7,033 nucleotides of DNA, from the NCBI GenBank assembly GCA_029262955.1, contig JAJCYL010000361.1:1-7033 (forward strand). Reading direction: 5' to 3'. The notes beneath the pieces are model-generated. The model was not told the DNA's origin, did not search any database, and worked only from the letters and a program-made list of their open reading frames with translations. This document shows, piece by piece, positions 5,145 through 7,033 of the stretch. A program made the translations under genes and the position numbers. Every line of letters starts with the position of its first letter. The first letter of the stretch is position 1. The stretch is from Cytophagales bacterium (GTDB lineage: Bacteria; Bacteroidota; Bacteroidia; Cytophagales; Cyclobacteriaceae).

Positions 5145-7033
5145 CTATTTCTTCATTTTAACGAAACTAAAGCTTTTTACAATTCTTCTGAAGATGTCAA
5201 AGTAAAGAGTGATTACTAATAAAATTGACATTGCCCAGATCATAATGACGTTAAAGGTTTTCGTGTCGTAGTTCACACCCAGAAAATGCTTTTTTGGGAA
5301 ATAAAACTGCTCCCTGAAATCTAATGGACTAGAAGGTTGTGGATCCATATAAATGGGATATATTTTCCGAACGAGTTCCCCATTTTGTTCAGTAATTCTT
5401 GATTTAGCTCCTGTATTTCGAACGAAAAATCGAATTTGTTGATTCTCATACTTTAGCTTCTGGATATCAAAACTTGCTTTTTCTTCGGGATTCATATCTG
5501 TAATGAACTTATCCTTTTCTGTGGAAGCTTTGTTATATCTGTTGCTATAAACTTTTTTAAGTGCCCTTAAGAATTCTTTTCCCTCCTCGTAAACATCGGA
5601 GTTGAAGGCCCCCATAGTCAACATTTCTGCCTTAGGGAAACGCTCTTTCCCGAAAATAACCAATGCCTTATTCACCTCATTTCGAACAATTGTGAGTTTG
5701 TTGACCACTTTATTTTTAATGTCAGGATCGGTGAGTGTATAATTTTGATTGATGAAATCCATGTTTGACTCAAGTGTTGGTATGTAGTAACTTGTTTGAT
5801 ACTCGGCATTGGAGGTTCGATAGTCAAAATCGTATACTCGTTGCTGATACGGATTGTCCTTAAAGGCCGTAACCATTAACGCCTCAAAAGCCCATCGGGA
5901 AGCCATCATTTCACCTATCATTGGTACCTTATCCTCGCTGGTCAATTGTGGATTTAATTTATCAAAACTGACAACCACACCACTCAGAATCAGTTGTGGA
6001 ATCAGCAATAAAGGAATGAGAATATATATAGTAACCGCTGAATTAAATGCTGAGGATATGTTCAGCCCCATAGTATTGGCAAAACATGAAATGGAAAAGA
6101 GAATGATCCAGTAACTCATGGTCATATTCTCAATTTCCAATATCAAATCGCCAATGACTACGAACATCACTGTTTGAAGTGCCGAAAGAGAGAATAAAAT
6201 CAAGAGTTTTGAAAAGACATAACTCAGTCTACTCAGATTTAAGAATGATTCCCGCTTAAGAATTTTTCGATCCTTAATAATTTCTTCGGCAGATACTGTC
6301 AATCCCATAAATAAAGCGACAATAACGCTCATGAAGAAAAAGGCGGGTATATTTTCATTTTCACTGTACCAATAGGTGTCGTTTTCACTAGGGATATACC
6401 TCACAATATACGCGAGTAGTAGAGCCAACACCGGGGCTTCCAATAAATTGATGGTGAGGTACTGGGTATTGCTCAATTTTGACTTTACATCCCTAAGTGT
6501 AAATATGACGGCCTGAGAGATTTTATTTGGTATATGAAGTGTAATCTTAGGTTTTTCAGAATGCTCTTCAATTTTCTGAATCTTAATTTTTTTAGTAAAG
6601 TATTCGTTCCAGGTTTCTGGTGATACTTTGCGCTGAGTTGTAAACTTGCCATATTCATTGACAACCTTCGTCTCAATAATACTGAAGATCTGTTCGGGAT
6701 TGACATTGCCGCATTCCATACATGAACCGACTTCTTTATCGATCATATTGACAATGCTCTTGAAATAGGTAACTGCCTCTATTGGATTACCATAATATAT
6801 TTGGTAACCACCTACATCAAGAATTACCATCTGGTCAAACATCTTATAGATGTCACTGGATGGTTGGTGGATAACTACGAAGATCATCTTTCCTTTGAGA
6901 GATAGTTCTTTGAGGAGATCCATTATATTCTCTGAGTCCCTTGATGAAAGCCCACTGGTGGGTTCATCCACAAACATCACTGCAGGCTCCCTGAGTAGTT
7001 CTAATCCAATATTCAGTCTTTTCCGTTGCCCAC
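5145..7033 (-). CDS. ABCG-like ABC transporter, fused ATPase-permease, 5' end missing
   Basis: This is the C-terminal 628 codons of a fused transporter; the frame is open to the right edge, so the start lies outside the window. The first visible residues, GQRKRLNIGLELLREP, are the end of the ABC signature in its ABCG form. Walker B VMFVDEP, the D-loop SGLSSRD and the switch histidine in VVIHQPS follow. The Walker A region is beyond the edge. Counting from the codon at 6980, a linker carries C87-M-E-C90 and GNVNPEQIF. Membrane helices lie at about 175-193, 211-229, 254-280, 288-308, 313-336 and 574-594. The segment AEEIIKDRKILKRES after helix 2 matches the amphipathic coupling element of ABCG permeases. 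Between helices 5 and 6 is a hydrophilic domain of about 235 residues, far larger than in eukaryotic ABCG proteins. The GTG at 6980 lies inside the ATPase domain and is not a real start. The substrate is unknown; lipids or hydrophobic compounds are typical of ABCG relatives. Confidence 0.93.
   Translation of the reverse strand, partial: GQRKRLNIGLELLREPAVMFVDEPTSGLSSRDSENIMDLLKELSLKGKMIFVVIHQPSSDIYKMFDQMVILDVGGYQIYYGNPIEAVTYFKSIVNMIDKEVGSCMECGNVNPEQIFSIIETKVVNEYGKFTTQRKVSPETWNEYFTKKIKIQKIEEHSEKPKITLHIPNKISQAVIFTLRDVKSKLSNTQYLTINLLEAPVLALLLAYIVRYIPSENDTYWYSENENIPAFFFMSVIVALFMGLTVSAEEIIKDRKILKRESFLNLSRLSYVFSKLLILFSLSALQTVMFVVIGDLILEIENMTMSYWIILFSISCFANTMGLNISSAFNSAVTIYILIPLLLIPQLILSGVVVSFDKLNPQLTSEDKVPMIGEMMASRWAFEALMVTAFKDNPYQQRVYDFDYRTSNAEYQTSYYIPTLESNMDFINQNYTLTDPDIKNKVVNKLTIVRNEVNKALVIFGKERFPKAEMLTMGAFNSDVYEEGKEFLRALKKVYSNRYNKASTEKDKFITDMNPEEKASFDIQKLKYENQQIRFFVRNTGAKSRITEQNGELVRKIYPIYMDPQPSSPLDFREQFYFPKKHFLGVNYDTKTFNVIMIWAMSILLVITLYFDIFRRIVKSFSFVKMKK

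Noticed and set aside
5854..6114. Plus-strand open frame of 86 codons
   Set aside because: It lies opposite the membrane helices of the ABCG-like transporter; long antisense frames are common there.
6485..6706. Minus-strand frame of 73 codons inside the ABCG-like gene
   Set aside because: It is out of frame with the conserved transporter; its basic, repetitive composition is typical of a shifted frame.
1..7033. Mobile element, CRISPR array or phage-defence system
   Set aside because: No transposase, integrase, nuclease, direct-repeat array or terminal inverted repeats are visible; all genes belong to regulatory, transport or glycan families.

Overview
The window looks like a chromosomal segment of a Bacteroidota bacterium, probably a cytophagal or flavobacterial lineage. 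Four things suggest this. The base composition is AT-leaning. Several translation starts are preceded by A-rich stretches rather than strong Shine-Dalgarno sites. Two consecutive DUF4252-type secreted proteins sit behind an ECF sigma factor, an arrangement I associate with Bacteroidota. The window also carries the Bacteroidota style of ABCG-like transporter. The taxon is inferred from protein style; no rRNA or marker gene is present.

All supported genes lie on the minus strand, so transcription runs from the right end to the left. From right to left they are: (1) a large ABCG-like ABC transporter, cut by the right edge inside its ABC signature motif (5145-7033); (2) a GT-B fold, family 4-like glycosyltransferase (3989-5104); (3) an ECF sigma factor (3419-3937); (4) a single-pass membrane protein overlapping it, probably its anti-sigma factor (2914-3438); (5) and (6) two exported DUF4252-like proteins of almost equal length (2320-2856 and 1764-2297); (7) a BcrA/DrrA-type ABC ATPase (855-1754); and (8) its six-helix ABC-2 permease (41-862). 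The spacings between consecutive genes are 40, 51, -20, 57, 22, 9 and -8 bases. Genes 3 to 8 therefore look like one transcription unit. No gap exceeds 60 bases apart from the window edges.

The likely logic is a cell-surface-signalling or envelope-stress module. The membrane protein would hold the sigma factor. Release would activate an ECF-type promoter, and a GGTAAC-N16-CGTC match lies just upstream of the sigma gene. The regulon would include two small secreted proteins and an ABC exporter.

The most unusual element is a near-perfect intrinsic-terminator-like hairpin (2258-2295). It starts within the proposed GTG start codon of the second DUF4252 gene and covers its signal-peptide codons. 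It separates the regulatory half of the operon from the transporter half, so it may act as an attenuator. No RNA genes, CRISPR arrays, insertion sequences or tandem repeats were seen.
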